Positions 1 to 11,022 are shown, counted from the first letter of the stretch. The stretch: DNA of 54,328 nucleotides from Actinomycetota bacterium (GCA_005888325.1 VAWU01000069.1:1-54328), one strand, 5' to 3'. The notes: a model not told the origin generated them from the letters alone. A program made the numbers and translations.

Positions 1-74
1 TGGCGCGCCCTCCGATCGGCGGCGAACCGGTCGGCGATCTGGCGGACGTTGTCGAGGACGTCTGCTGGCTCCAT
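1..74 (-). CDS. N-terminal fragment of an unidentified protein
   Basis: Only the first 24 codons lie in the window, from an ATG at 74 to the left edge. The peptide begins MEPADVLDNVRQIADRF and continues as a charged helix. This resembles the N-terminal helix of acyl-CoA dehydrogenases, but too little is visible to assign a family. CAGACT sits six bases before the ATG, the spacing seen at other leaderless starts in this window, although the hexamer itself is a poor -10 match. Confidence 0.4.
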   Translation of the reverse strand, partial: MEPADVLDNVRQIADRFAADRRAR

Positions 75-106
75 CGCAGCAGTCTGCCCGATTGGGTGTC
101 GACGAC

Positions 107-162
107 CGCCGCTTCTTGGCGTACGCAGCCGTCCTTGGGACGGCCAACTACGACAAGAAGGG
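107..162. repeat. dispersed double-palindrome element, copy A
   Basis: The outer arms CTTCTTGGCGTA (112-123) and TACGACAAGAAG (149-160) are inverted with one mismatch. Inside them a perfect 7-bp stem, GCCGTCC/GGACGGC (128-134 and 138-144), closes a 3-base loop. A second, closely similar element lies at 31267-31319. Both sit just 3' of the stop codon of a minus-strand gene (DUF58 here, an SDR there), in the same orientation. There is no T tract, so a simple intrinsic terminator is unlikely. Confidence 0.7.
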
Positions 163-163
163 C

Positions 164-1474
164 TTACAGGCGGCCCGTCGCCTTGACCCGCAGGTAGGCG
201 TCGGCGAGTTGAGGGGCGAGCCGGCCCGGCGGCGCGTCGACGACCGTCGCGCCGAGGCCGCGCAGTCGCGCCACCGTCCGCCGGCGCTCGTCGAGACCGG
301 CGACCGCGGCCGCCTTGCGGTATGCGCCGCCGCCATCGGTGGGCGACGACCGCGCCCACCGCACCACCTCCGGGTCGCGCACGCTCGCGACCACGACGAG
401 ATGGTCGCGTGCAACGAGCGGGAGGGCGGGTAGCAGCGTCTCGGCCATCGCCTGCTCGGACAGCTCGGTGAAGACGACGAGCAGGGCCCGACGGCGGAAG
501 CGGGCGAGGGTCTCGGCGAACGCGCCCCGATAGTCGCTCTCCACCAGCTCGGGCTCGAGCGCGTACATGGCCTCGGTCACACGGCTCAGCTGGTCTCGCG
601 AGTGACCCGGCGACACGACGGCCCGCACGCGTTGGTCGAACGCCACCAGACCGGCACGGTCACCGAGGCGCGTGGCCACCGCGGTGAGCATCATCACCGC
701 GTCCATCGCGTGATCGAGCCGGGGCACGTCGTCGACCCGTCCGGCCATGAGCCGGCCCGCGTCGAGCAGCAGCACCACGGTCTGGTTGCGCTCGGCGCGG
801 TAGGTGCGGACGATCGGTCGGGCGGCGCGGGCGGTGGCGGCCCAGTCGATCCGGCGGAACTCGTCGTCGACCGAGTAGTCGCGCAGCGAGTCGAACTCGG
901 TGCCGCCACCGCGTCCCTGAGCCGACCGAAGACCGATCTCGAGGATGCGCGCCCTGTTGATGCGCAGCTCGGCTTCGTCGCGTGACCGGAACGGGGGGTA
1001 GACGCGGATCGAGCCCTGAAGCTCCCGACGGCCTTGGCGCGCGACCAGCCGCAAGGGGCCCTCCACGCGCAGGACGACCTCGCTCGGTATGAAGCGGCCC
1101 CGTCTCGACGGCTGCAGCTCGGTGCGCGCGCTCGCACGGCCGTCCGATGGCACGGCCAACCGCGCCCGCCGCGACGCGGCGCGCAGCGACGGCGCGAGCT
1201 CGTCGGCCAGCCGCAGGTTCAACTGTCGCGGGCTCGGGTTGTCGACGCGCCACACCACCTCGGCCCGGCCGTCGAGGGGCACGATGCCGGGGAGCTCGCG
1301 CGTGACCGAGACGGCGGCGGGTCGCACCGCAAGCAGCCAGTCGGTGACGGCGACGGCGAGCAGGACCCCGTCGACGCCGACGACGCTCAACCACGCAGGG
1401 TGGAGCGGCAGCAGGAGCACGACGAGCGACAGGGCAGCCGCCGCCACCGGGAGCCGCCAGGTCGGGACGGGCAT
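164..1474 (-). CDS. DUF58 domain protein, membrane anchored
   Basis: About 436 residues. Two hydrophobic helices near the N-terminus (about residues 8-27 and 31-48) anchor it. A beta-rich region follows, then the DUF58 signature: FDSLRDYSVDDEFRRIDW, then RTYRAERNQTVVLLLDAG. The C-terminal half resembles a von Willebrand A fold, with the DxxR-type strand LLLDAGRLMAG. DUF58 proteins are the usual partners of MoxR ATPases and are thought to act in assembly or activation of cell-envelope or redox complexes; the substrate is unknown. The ATG at 1474 follows the moxR stop by two bases, so the genes are translationally coupled. The frame stays open further upstream, but that part lies inside moxR. 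Confidence 0.88.
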   Translation of the reverse strand: MPVPTWRLPVAAAALSLVVLLLPLHPAWLSVVGVDGVLLAVAVTDWLLAVRPAAVSVTRELPGIVPLDGRAEVVWRVDNPSPRQLNLRLADELAPSLRAASRRARLAVPSDGRASARTELQPSRRGRFIPSEVVLRVEGPLRLVARQGRRELQGSIRVYPPFRSRDEAELRINRARILEIGLRSAQGRGGGTEFDSLRDYSVDDEFRRIDWAATARAARPIVRTYRAERNQTVVLLLDAGRLMAGRVDDVPRLDHAMDAVMMLTAVATRLGDRAGLVAFDQRVRAVVSPGHSRDQLSRVTEAMYALEPELVESDYRGAFAETLARFRRRALLVVFTELSEQAMAETLLPALPLVARDHLVVVASVRDPEVVRWARSSPTDGGGAYRKAAAVAGLDERRRTVARLRGLGATVVDAPPGRLAPQLADAYLRVKATGRL

Positions 1475-1476
1475 CG

Positions 1477-2466
1477 CTAGCGCGGGACCGGGACGGACGC
1501 CAGGATGCCGTCGAGCACCCCGTCGGTGGTGACGCCCTCGAGCTCCACCTCGGGTCGCAGCTCGATCCGGTGACGGAGCGCAGGCTTGGCGACCGCCTTC
1601 ACCTCGTCGGGCGTGACGAACGGCTTGCCCGCCAGCCATGCCCACGCTTTCGCCGCCCACAGCAGCATGGCCGCGCCGCGGGGCGACACGCCCAGCCCGA
1701 GCGACGGGGAGTCGCGCGTGGCCCGGGCGATGGCGACGATGTAGTTGCGCACCGCCACCTCGGTCGTGATCGCGGCCACGAGCTTGCGCGCCGCGGCCAG
1801 GTCGGTGGCTCCCGCCACCGGGCGCACGCCGGCGGCCGCGAGGTCGTGCGGGTCGAGGCCCTGGTCGTGACGGGCGAGCACCGCCTCCTCCTGTTGGGCC
1901 GTGGGATAGCTGACGACCAGCTTGAGCAGGAAGCGGTCGAGCTGGGCCTCGGGGAGCGGATAGGTGCCCTCGTACTCGACCGGGTTCTGGGTCGCCACGA
2001 CCACGAAGGGATCGGGGAGCGGGTGGGCGTCGCCCTCGACCGACACCTGCCGCTCCTCCATGGCCTCGAGCAGCGCCGCCTGTGTCTTCGGCGGGGTGCG
2101 GTTGATCTCGTCGGCAAGGAGGAGGTTGGTGAACGCCGGGCCCTCGCGAAAACGGAAGGACGCGTCGCGCTGCTCGTAGATGACCTGACCGGTGACGTCC
2201 GACGGCATCAGGTCCGGCGTGAACTGCACGCGCTTGAAGTCGAGGTCGAGCGCGGCGGCCAGCGCCTTGACGAGGAGTGTCTTGGCCACGCCGGGGACGC
2301 CCTCGAGCAGGACGTGGCCGCGCACGAGCAGGGCGACGACGAGGCCCGTGAGCGCCGCGTCCTGACCCACCACGACCTTGGCGACCTCGCTGCGCACGCG
2401 CAGCACGGCGTCGCGTGGGTCGCTGCCGGCGGTGTCACCAGCGGCGGTGTCGCGGCTATCGGGCAT
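1477..2466 (-). CDS. MoxR-family AAA+ ATPase
   Basis: 329 residues, the normal length for the family. Walker A is GVPGVAKT (residues 56-63). Walker B ends in LLLADEINR (DE at 119-120). The sensor-1 region VVATQNPVEYEGTYPLPEAQ and the arginine-finger motif LDRF follow. MoxR ATPases act as chaperones with DUF58/VWA partners, and the next gene is such a partner. The ATG at 2466 overlaps the end of the upstream DUF4350 gene by 11 bases. Gene order and overlaps make a five-gene operon read from 5281 to 164. Confidence 0.93.
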   Translation of the reverse strand: MPDSRDTAAGDTAGSDPRDAVLRVRSEVAKVVVGQDAALTGLVVALLVRGHVLLEGVPGVAKTLLVKALAAALDLDFKRVQFTPDLMPSDVTGQVIYEQRDASFRFREGPAFTNLLLADEINRTPPKTQAALLEAMEERQVSVEGDAHPLPDPFVVVATQNPVEYEGTYPLPEAQLDRFLLKLVVSYPTAQQEEAVLARHDQGLDPHDLAAAGVRPVAGATDLAAARKLVAAITTEVAVRNYIVAIARATRDSPSLGLGVSPRGAAMLLWAAKAWAWLAGKPFVTPDEVKAVAKPALRHRIELRPEVELEGVTTDGVLDGILASVPVPR

Positions 2467-3565
2467 GGGTGACCTCCCGGCGGATGGCTTCCACGGTCTG
2501 GGCGAGTACCACGAGGTCCTCCTCGGTCGCGGGTGGCGGCTCCTCGAGCGCGGCGCGCACCCGCTCGGTGGCGACGCCGGTGCGCGCCGCTGCCGCGTCG
2601 GCCACCCGGTCGGGCGGAGTGTCCGGCGGCAGGCCGAGCCGGTCGGCCAGGGTGCGTCGCAGGTCGTCGCGCAGCAGTGCCGCGGCGCGGGGCCGGCCCT
2701 TGGCCCGCTGCAGGAGGTTCCCCACCGCGGCGACGAGCTCTGACCCCGCGATGTGCACTGGCTGGACCTCGAGCACGGGCCGGCCCAGGCGCCGCGCCCG
2801 CCAGAGCACGACGATCCCGAACGCGATCGCGAGCTGCAGAAGGGCCAGCTTCACGCGCGGGCTCACCAGGTCGGTGAGCGACTTGGCGCCGTCACCTGCG
2901 ACCGCGGGCTGGAGCACGGCCACGCGGCTGTCGCGCCGCGGCGCGAGCAGGGTGGCGGCGAGGAGACCGTTGTCGACCTTGCCGAGACGAGAGTTGATGA
3001 ACCCGCCCGCCCCACCGAGCTGCACGACCCGCCCGCGTCCGACGGGAGCCGAGACGAGGAAGGCGGACGTCGACCCCTGGGTGAAGCAACCGAAGGCGCC
3101 CTTCGGCACGCGCAACAGCTGACCGTTGGGCACGAGCACGCGATCGACGTCACGCAGCGCGGGCTCGTCGCACCGACGTTCGAGCTCGGGCTCGATGAAG
3201 CCCACGAGCGTGCGCCCGGTCGGACGGGTGATGGAGAAATGGGAGCTGGGATCGGCGACGACGAGCGTCCCGCCGGCTCGCACCCAGTCGTCGACGGGAC
3301 GGATCTGCGCGTCGACGAGCCGATCTGAGAGCAGCAGCGCCGTGGTCGTCGAGGCGTTCGGCGCCGCAGGCCCCACGGTGACCTCCACGCCGAGCGCGCG
3401 CAGGGTGTCGACGAGCGCCTTGGTGCCGTCGGGGGCGGCCGACGTCGGGTCGAGCGGCGCGCCGCCGCGGTCCGGCGCTCCACCGACGTATCCGATGAGC
3501 AGGGCCGAGACCACGACGAGCACGTAGGGCAGCCACCCACGCCACGTCACCCGACGACCGTTCAT
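2456..3565 (-). CDS. DUF4350 domain membrane protein
   Basis: 369 residues from the ATG at 3565, which overlaps the upstream stop in an ATGA junction. A first helix (WLPYVLVVVSALLIGYVGG) is followed by the DUF4350 opening LDPTSAAPDGTKALVDTLRA, a globular extracytoplasmic domain, and a second membrane helix at about residue 250 (LALLQLAIAFGIVVLWRARR). A cytoplasmic tail of roughly 100 residues follows. DUF4350 proteins are consistently encoded beside MoxR, DUF58 and DUF4129 genes. The molecular role is not known. Confidence 0.8.
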   Translation of the reverse strand: MNGRRVTWRGWLPYVLVVVSALLIGYVGGAPDRGGAPLDPTSAAPDGTKALVDTLRALGVEVTVGPAAPNASTTTALLLSDRLVDAQIRPVDDWVRAGGTLVVADPSSHFSITRPTGRTLVGFIEPELERRCDEPALRDVDRVLVPNGQLLRVPKGAFGCFTQGSTSAFLVSAPVGRGRVVQLGGAGGFINSRLGKVDNGLLAATLLAPRRDSRVAVLQPAVAGDGAKSLTDLVSPRVKLALLQLAIAFGIVVLWRARRLGRPVLEVQPVHIAGSELVAAVGNLLQRAKGRPRAAALLRDDLRRTLADRLGLPPDTPPDRVADAAAARTGVATERVRAALEEPPPATEEDLVVLAQTVEAIRREVTHAR

Positions 3566-4278
3566 GCCCGCGTCCCGGTGAGCACGGTCTGCTCGAGGTC
3601 GCGGAAGTGGGCCGCGTCGTCGGCGCCCGTCGGGCGGTTGCCGTACCACGCGCGTTCGAACAGCTCGGTGGCGCCCGCGAACTCCGAAGCCACACGGGGC
3701 ACCGTCTCGGCCACCTCGGCCCGGTACTCACCTGCGGTGCGCCCCGGGACCTCGTCCACCAGACCACGGGACGCGAGGTCCGCTACGAGCGAGCGGTAGC
3801 GGGCCCGCAACGCGAGCTTCCATTCGCCTGCTCGCTCGTGCGCGTCGGCCTCCGCCCGCCACTCACCAGCCGAGCGGCGCGGCGCGACCGAGACCGCGAT
3901 CGCACGACCGGCGTCGGGTGTGATCGAGCGGGCGAAGCGCGCGCTGAGGACGATCACGACCGTGAGCAGCCCACCGAGGATGATCCACGCCAGCACCGTG
4001 CCCCGGTCGCCACGGAACAGTGACGCGAGGAGGCGGCTGAGCTGGTCGCGCACCCAGCGACGGGCGCGCTCGACGACCGTCGGCGACTCTCGCCGGAACT
4101 CCCGGCGGCGGAGCACCTCGCGGATGGTGCGGTGGACCTCGTCGGGCGATCGTTGAGGCGTAGGCAGCTCGTCGCCGCGAGCCGGCGCGCCTGCGAGCGC
4201 GACGAGCGCGACGAGCGCGGCGAGGAACACGAGCGCGGCGCGGGACAGAACGAGGCCCCGCCTACGTTGCGCTGCCAC
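3562..4278 (-). CDS. DUF4129 domain membrane protein
   Basis: 238 residues with a GTG start at 4278, overlapping the upstream gene by 17 bases. An N-terminal signal or anchor (ALVFLAALVALVALAGAPA) is followed by an extracytoplasmic segment and a second helix (WIILGGLLTVVIVLSARFA). The C-terminal DUF4129 module has the family pattern RAGEWKLALRARYRSLVADL, then RTAGEYRAEV and ELFERAWYG. In other bacteria this domain is often fused to transglutaminase-like proteins in MoxR operons. Here it stands alone and presumably belongs to the same envelope-associated complex. Confidence 0.82.
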   Translation of the reverse strand: MAAQRRRGLVLSRAALVFLAALVALVALAGAPARGDELPTPQRSPDEVHRTIREVLRRREFRRESPTVVERARRWVRDQLSRLLASLFRGDRGTVLAWIILGGLLTVVIVLSARFARSITPDAGRAIAVSVAPRRSAGEWRAEADAHERAGEWKLALRARYRSLVADLASRGLVDEVPGRTAGEYRAEVAETVPRVASEFAGATELFERAWYGNRPTGADDAAHFRDLEQTVLTGTRA

Positions 4279-5281
4279 CCCGGGCCAGGTCGGCCGCCAT
4301 GAGCTGCAGGTCGAAGCCCTCGTGGCGGATGCGCGCGTCGTAGTAGAGCAGGACGGCGACGATCGCCACGAACGGGAGTGTGACGAGCGAGCCCACGATC
4401 TCGCCGACGGCGAGGAGCGGCCAGGCGTACTGCGTGCCGATCGCGAGGGCGGCGAGCTGCGGCACCGTCCCGAGCGCGTTGTTGACGAAGTACCCGATCA
4501 CGCCGGCGAGCATGGAGATGAGCAGGACCCGCCAGAACATCGGGCGCACCAGTCGGATCGAGCGCCGCATGGCCGCCACCGCCCCGAGCCGCTCGATCAC
4601 CAGCGCCGGCGCGACGACGACGAAGAACGCGCTGACGACGAACGCGGGAAGGATGCAGAACACGACGCTGAACGTCCACAACAGACGGCAGAGCAGCCAG
4701 GCCCCGATGAGCGCGGGCAGGACGCGGGATGTGATCCGGAGCGCCTCGCCGGCCGTCCGCTCACCGCCGAGGTACGAGGCCTCGACGATCGGGCTGAGGG
4801 CGGCCCCGATGAAGAAGGGGAACAGCACGTAGCGGGCCAGCACCGATCCGTAGAGAAGCACGATCTCACCGGCGCGCGCCGAGCTCTGGTCGACCGCCGA
4901 CGGATCATCGAGGACCGAGAAGATGCTCTGGCCGCCGAGCGTGTGGCGCCCGAGGAAGGCGGTGATGAACGACATCGGCACGATGAGCGCGCCACTGATC
5001 AACACCACCGAGCGGGCGTTCGCGCGCAACAGCTTGAACGCGCCGTCGAGGATGTCGCCCACACCCATCGGGTGCAGCGGCAGCGGGCCGGTGCGGGCGC
5101 TCCCGGCCTTGGGCCGCGGGGGCGGCGGTACCCACCCCGGGGGCGGTCCGTAGCCAGGTGGCGGTCCGTAGCCGGGTTGCGGACCGTAGCCGGGCGGTGG
5201 GACGTAGCCGGGGGGCGCCGCGGGAGCAGGTGCGGGCTCGAGCGGTGACCAGGGAGTCGGCTCGGGGGGCGGGTCGGCCAC
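4262..5281 (-). CDS. proline-rich multi-pass membrane protein
   Basis: 339 residues from a GTG at 5281, chosen because GAGAGG lies five bases before it. The first 70 residues are a Pro/Gly/Tyr-rich tail with repeated PPGYGP units, typical of actinobacterial cytosolic extensions. From HPMGVGDILDGAFKLLRANA onward come about six hydrophobic segments that resemble the membrane domain of glycerophosphodiester-phosphodiesterase-like proteins. No catalytic domain is present. It is the first gene of the MoxR operon. The function is unknown; a membrane scaffold for the ATPase system is inference. Confidence 0.75.
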   Translation of the reverse strand: MADPPPEPTPWSPLEPAPAPAAPPGYVPPPGYGPQPGYGPPPGYGPPPGWVPPPPRPKAGSARTGPLPLHPMGVGDILDGAFKLLRANARSVVLISGALIVPMSFITAFLGRHTLGGQSIFSVLDDPSAVDQSSARAGEIVLLYGSVLARYVLFPFFIGAALSPIVEASYLGGERTAGEALRITSRVLPALIGAWLLCRLLWTFSVVFCILPAFVVSAFFVVVAPALVIERLGAVAAMRRSIRLVRPMFWRVLLISMLAGVIGYFVNNALGTVPQLAALAIGTQYAWPLLAVGEIVGSLVTLPFVAIVAVLLYYDARIRHEGFDLQLMAADLARGGSAT

Positions 5282-5373
5282 AACTACCTCTCGACGGCGA
5301 TCGGAGGGACCATTGTCCCAGGTCGGCCGGCGCGCAACGGGAAACGCGACACCGGGGCACGCAACACTGGGAC

Positions 5374-5817
5374 ATGTCGCGGGTCCGGGTGAGCACCACG
5401 ATCGACGCCTCGCGCGACCGCGTGTGGGCGACAGTCCGCGACATTGCATCGCACGTCGAATGGATGGAGGACGCGATCGCCATCCACTTCACGTCGCGCT
5501 CCCGCAGAGGTGTCGGCACCACCTTCGACTGCGACACCCGCGTCGGGCCCTTCCGCCTCACCGACCGGATGGAGATCACCGAATGGCGCGAGGGACGGGT
5601 GATCGGCATCCGCCACGTCGGCCTCGTCACCGGCACCGGGCGCTTCACCCTCGACGGCCGCCGTCACGGGCGCACGCGCTTCACGTGGGAGGAACGACTC
5701 ACCTTCCCGCTGTGGATGGGCGCGTGGCCGGGCTCGGTCGCGGGCGCGGTCGTCCTGCGTCGGGTCTGGAGGCGCAACCTGCGCAACCTGAAGGCGCGCG
5801 TGGAGGGCTCGGCCTGA
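5374..5817 (+). CDS. SRPBCC (START-like) superfamily protein
   Basis: 147 residues. It begins with the typical SRPBCC first strand, MSRVRVSTTIDASRDRVWAT, followed by the helix VRDIASHVEWM. A run of strands and a long C-terminal amphipathic helix complete the helix-grip fold. Members bind hydrophobic ligands or act as polyketide-cyclase-like proteins, but no ligand can be read from sequence. It diverges from the MoxR operon, with 92 bases between the starts, and converges with glgB. Confidence 0.82.
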   Translation: MSRVRVSTTIDASRDRVWATVRDIASHVEWMEDAIAIHFTSRSRRGVGTTFDCDTRVGPFRLTDRMEITEWREGRVIGIRHVGLVTGTGRFTLDGRRHGRTRFTWEERLTFPLWMGAWPGSVAGAVVLRRVWRRNLRNLKARVEGSA

Positions 5818-5823
5818 ATCCCA

Positions 5824-5876
5824 CGTTCTCTGAACGCTCGCCGTTGGCTCTGACCACCTCGATCGTTCAGAGAACG
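5824..5876. terminator. long inverted repeat between convergent genes
   Basis: Perfect 13-bp arms CGTTCTCTGAACG (5824-5836) and CGTTCAGAGAACG (5864-5876) are separated by 27 bases. The SRPBCC gene ends seven bases to the left, and the last codons of glgB lie in the right arm. The position fits a bidirectional terminator. Each arm can also fold on itself (CGTTC-TCT-GAACG). No T tract is present on either side, so Rho-independent function is unproven. Confidence 0.55.
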
Positions 5877-7987
5877 GGAGGGGGGCCGGCGAGCCACATC
5901 ACCTCGAGCGGCCGCAGGTCGAGGGCGACCGACTGCGGCAGCCCGTTCCACGGCACCGGCTCGGTGTCGAGCACGCCCGTGGGCGACGGGCCCGACGTGT
6001 CGAGCAGCTCCACCCAGCGGCCACCGCGCGGCAGGCCGACGCGGTGCGACGGCCAGGACGCGTCGGCCAGGTTGGCGACGCACACGACCACCCGCTCGCC
6101 CGACGAGTCGAAACGGGCGAACGCGAAGACGTTGTGGTCGGCGTCATCGGCGACGATCCAGCGGAAGCCGCTCTCGTCGAAGTCGCGCTCCCAGAGCGCA
6201 GGCTCGTCGCGCGCGATCAGGTTGAGCGCGCGGACGAAGTCGTGCACGCTCCGGTGGACGGGGTCGTCGAGCAGGTACCAGTCGAGGCCGGTGTCGTGCG
6301 ACCACTCCCGCCACTGGGCGAGCTCGCCGCCCATGAACAGCAGGGTGCGGCCCGGATGGGCCCACATCCAGGCGAGCAGCGTACGCAGGTGCGCGACCTG
6401 CGCGGGCGCGTCGCCGGGCATCTTTCCCACCAGTGATCCCTTGCCGTGCACCACCTCGTCGTGCGACAACGGCAGCACGAAGTTCTCGCTGAAGGCGTAG
6501 AGCAGCCCGAACGTCAGCTCGTCGTGGTGGTGCTTCCGATGCACGGGGTCGGTCGAGAAGTACTGCAGGGTGTCGTGCATCCAGCCCATGTTCCACTTGA
6601 AGCCGAAGCCCAGGCCGCCCATGTCGGTCGGCCGCGAAACTGCGGGCCACGCCGTCGACTCCTCGGCCAGCGTCATCACGCCGGGGTGCAGGCCGTACAC
6701 GACCTCGTTCGTCTCCTGCAGGAACCCGACGGCCTCGAGGTTCTCGCGCCCGCCTTGGGCGTTGGGCACCCACTCGCCCTCCTGACGCGAGTAGTCGAGG
6801 TACAGCATGGAGGCGACGGCGTCGACGCGCAGGCCGTCGACGTGGAACTCCTCGACCCAGTAGAGGGCATTGGCCACGAGGAAGTTGCGCACCTCGTTGC
6901 GCCCGACGTTGAAGACGAGGGTTCCCCAGTCGGGATGCTCACCCTGCCGGGGGTCGGCGTGCTCGTAGAGCGCGGTGCCGTCGAAGAGGGCCAGTGCCCA
7001 GTCGTCCTTCGGGAAGTGCGCGGGGACCCAGTCGACGATCACGCCGATGCCCGCCTGGTGCAGCCGGTCGACGAGGTGGCGGAAGTCGTCGGGCCGGCCC
7101 AAGGTCGAGAGCGGCGCGTAGTACGAGGTGACCTGATAGCCCCACGAGCCGGCGAACGGATGGTGGGCGACGGGCAGGAGCTCGACATGGGTGAAGCCGA
7201 GGTGGGCGACGTAGCGGGGCAGCTCCTCGGCCAGGGCGCGATAGTCGAGGCCGCGCCGCCAAGACCCGAGGTGCACCTCGTAGATCGAGAGAGGCCGCCG
7301 GAGCGGGTCGGCGGCCGCGCGCGCCGCCAGCCACGCGTCATCACCCCAGACGTGGTCCGACGTCGACACCAGACTGGCGGTGCCGGGTGGTTGCTCGGCC
7401 TCCGCCGCGAAGGGGTCGGCCTTGAGCTTCACCTCGCCGTGGGCGGTGACGAGCTCGTACTTGTACCGGGCGCCCGGCCCCACGCCCGGGACGAAGAGCT
7501 CCCACACGCCCGACGACCCGAGCATGCGCATGAGGTGGACGCGCCCGTCCCACGCGTTGAAGTCGCCGACGACGCGCACGCCGCGAGCGTTTGGCGCCCA
7601 GACCGCGAACGCGGTGCCGGCCACGCCCTCGTGCACCCGCGCGTGCGCGCCGAGGTGTCGCCACAGCGTGCGATGCAGGCCCTCTCCGAACAGGTGCAGA
7701 TCGATGTCGCCCAACGTGGGCCAGAAGCGGTACGGGTCGTCGACCACGAGGGTGTGCTCGCCGTACTCGACCTCGAGCCGGTACGCGAGCGCGCTCCCGC
7801 GATCCCCGGGGAGCTCCGCCTCGAACAGCCCGTCCTCCTGCGCTCGACGCGCGACGACGCGCGTGCCGCCGTCGAGCACGACGGACACGGCCGTCGCATC
7901 GGGACGAAACGCGCGGACGACCACCCGGTCACCTTCGTGGTGCAGCCCGAGGAGGCGGTGCGGGTCGCGGAGCCCGGTGACGTGCAC
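5867..7987 (-). CDS. glgB: 1,4-alpha-glucan branching enzyme
   Basis: 706 residues. It cuts alpha-1,4 chains and rejoins them as alpha-1,6 branches on glycogen-like glucan in the cytoplasm. An N-terminal CBM48-type module (AFAVWAPNARGVRVVGDFN) precedes the GH13 barrel. Catalytic motifs are visible: nucleophile Asp in VDGLRVDAVASML, acid/base Glu in MTLAEEST, and the transition-state Asp in LSHDEVVHGKGS. The GTG at 7987 shares one base with the pep2 stop (TAGTG), so the two are coupled. The same frame is open far upstream, but that part lies inside pep2. It is last in the glgE-treS-pep2-glgB operon. Confidence 0.96.
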   Translation of the reverse strand: MHVTGLRDPHRLLGLHHEGDRVVVRAFRPDATAVSVVLDGGTRVVARRAQEDGLFEAELPGDRGSALAYRLEVEYGEHTLVVDDPYRFWPTLGDIDLHLFGEGLHRTLWRHLGAHARVHEGVAGTAFAVWAPNARGVRVVGDFNAWDGRVHLMRMLGSSGVWELFVPGVGPGARYKYELVTAHGEVKLKADPFAAEAEQPPGTASLVSTSDHVWGDDAWLAARAAADPLRRPLSIYEVHLGSWRRGLDYRALAEELPRYVAHLGFTHVELLPVAHHPFAGSWGYQVTSYYAPLSTLGRPDDFRHLVDRLHQAGIGVIVDWVPAHFPKDDWALALFDGTALYEHADPRQGEHPDWGTLVFNVGRNEVRNFLVANALYWVEEFHVDGLRVDAVASMLYLDYSRQEGEWVPNAQGGRENLEAVGFLQETNEVVYGLHPGVMTLAEESTAWPAVSRPTDMGGLGFGFKWNMGWMHDTLQYFSTDPVHRKHHHDELTFGLLYAFSENFVLPLSHDEVVHGKGSLVGKMPGDAPAQVAHLRTLLAWMWAHPGRTLLFMGGELAQWREWSHDTGLDWYLLDDPVHRSVHDFVRALNLIARDEPALWERDFDESGFRWIVADDADHNVFAFARFDSSGERVVVCVANLADASWPSHRVGLPRGGRWVELLDTSGPSPTGVLDTEPVPWNGLPQSVALDLRPLEVMWLAGPPPVL

Positions 7988-9344
7988 TACGCGAGGGACA
8001 GGCGGCGCAGGGCGGCGAGCGGGATCCGGGCCCAGTCGGGCCGGTGCGCCTGCTCGTAGCCGAGCTCGTACAGCGCCTTCTCGGTCTCGAAGGCCGCCAG
8101 CACCGCCGCGGTCGCGGCTCGGTCGTCGGGAACCACGCCGGCGGCCCGCGCCCGCGGCAGGTACCCCGCGAGGAACGCCTCGCGGTTGCGCTGCTCCCAG
8201 GCCGCGGCTTCCGTGGTGTGCTCCTCGTCGCGCTCGAACATGGCCACCATCGACGCGTAGTGCAACGACCGCAACATGCCCGCGACGTCCTTCAGCGCCG
8301 AGGTGGGCCGGCGCCGCGCTTCGATCGTGAGCGCGGGCTCGCCCTCGAAGTCGAGGACGTACCAACCTTCGTCGGTGCGCATGACTTGACCGAGGTGGTA
8401 GTCGCCGTGCACCCGGATGGACGGTCCGGGATCGTCGATCCGACGGAGCGCCTCGATGTGCGCCTGCGCTCCGTCGCGATCTATCTCGCGGTGCTGCATG
8501 CGTCGCAGCCGATCGTCGATCGTGTCGGCCCAGACGCCCGCATCGCCTCGCGCCCGACCGAACACGTCGGCCATCGCAACGTGCAGCGCGGCCGTCATCT
8601 CGCCCAGCCGTTCGGCCTCGCCGGAGAAGTCGCCCCCGGCGGCGGACGGGTCGACCGGCTCGGGCACGGGATCCGTGTCGGAGATGATGGGGATGGGCTG
8701 GGTCTCCTGCACCGCGAACAGGTCGCGCAGCGAGGTCAGCGCCATGGCCCACCCGTCGACACCGCCTCCGAGGTAGCCCTGCAGCACCGCGAGGTCGGTG
8801 TCGCCGCGCCGCCACTCGGCCACCGGCTCGACCACGTGCAGGAACGCCCGCTCGAACAGCTCGCGCGTCACCTCGACCTCGGGGTTCGGCCCCGCATGCA
8901 GGCGGCGGAACACCTTCAGGAACAGCCGCTCGTCGATGACCACCGACGTGTTCGACTGCTCCCCCGGCACCAGCCGTGCGCGCGTCACGTCCTCGTCGGG
9001 CGCAATGATGCGCACCAGCTCGACCGCGAGGTCGGGGTCGACGAGGGCGTCGTAGCCGTACGCGGGGCCGGCGTCGGTGTCGAGCTCGCCGAGCGTGAGG
9101 TCGGGGTGGCCCTGCAGGAACGGTGCGGGCTCGCCGCTCGGCCGCAGCGCCACCAGCACCTGGTAGCGATCGCCTGACGCTCCCGTCCCCACCCGCGCCT
9201 CGACCCACACGAGCGCGGGCCAGGCCCGGCGGAGGACCTCGAGATCGACGACGGCCACGTCGCCGACCGGCGCCCCGCCGGCTGCGAACCAACGCTGCCG
9301 GGGGAGGAACTCGATCAGGGCCTTGGCCAGGACGTCGGGTGCGA

Positions 9345-9348
<4 letters not shown>
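7987..9348 (-). CDS. pep2: maltokinase
   Basis: 453 residues. It phosphorylates maltose with ATP to maltose 1-phosphate, the substrate of GlgE. The N-terminal cap domain begins IEFLPRQRWFAAGG. Next come the nucleotide-binding strands LVPGEQSNTSVVIDERLFLK, and the phosphotransferase-like catalytic motif RVHGDYHLGQV, followed by YVLDFEGEP for metal binding. The start is a TTG at 9348 overlapping the treS stop (TTGA). Family length and neighbours agree with mycobacterial maltokinase. In some genomes treS and pep2 are fused; here they are separate but coupled. Confidence 0.95.
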
Positions 9349-11012
<1,664 letters not shown>

Positions 11013-11022
11013 GTGACCCGGC

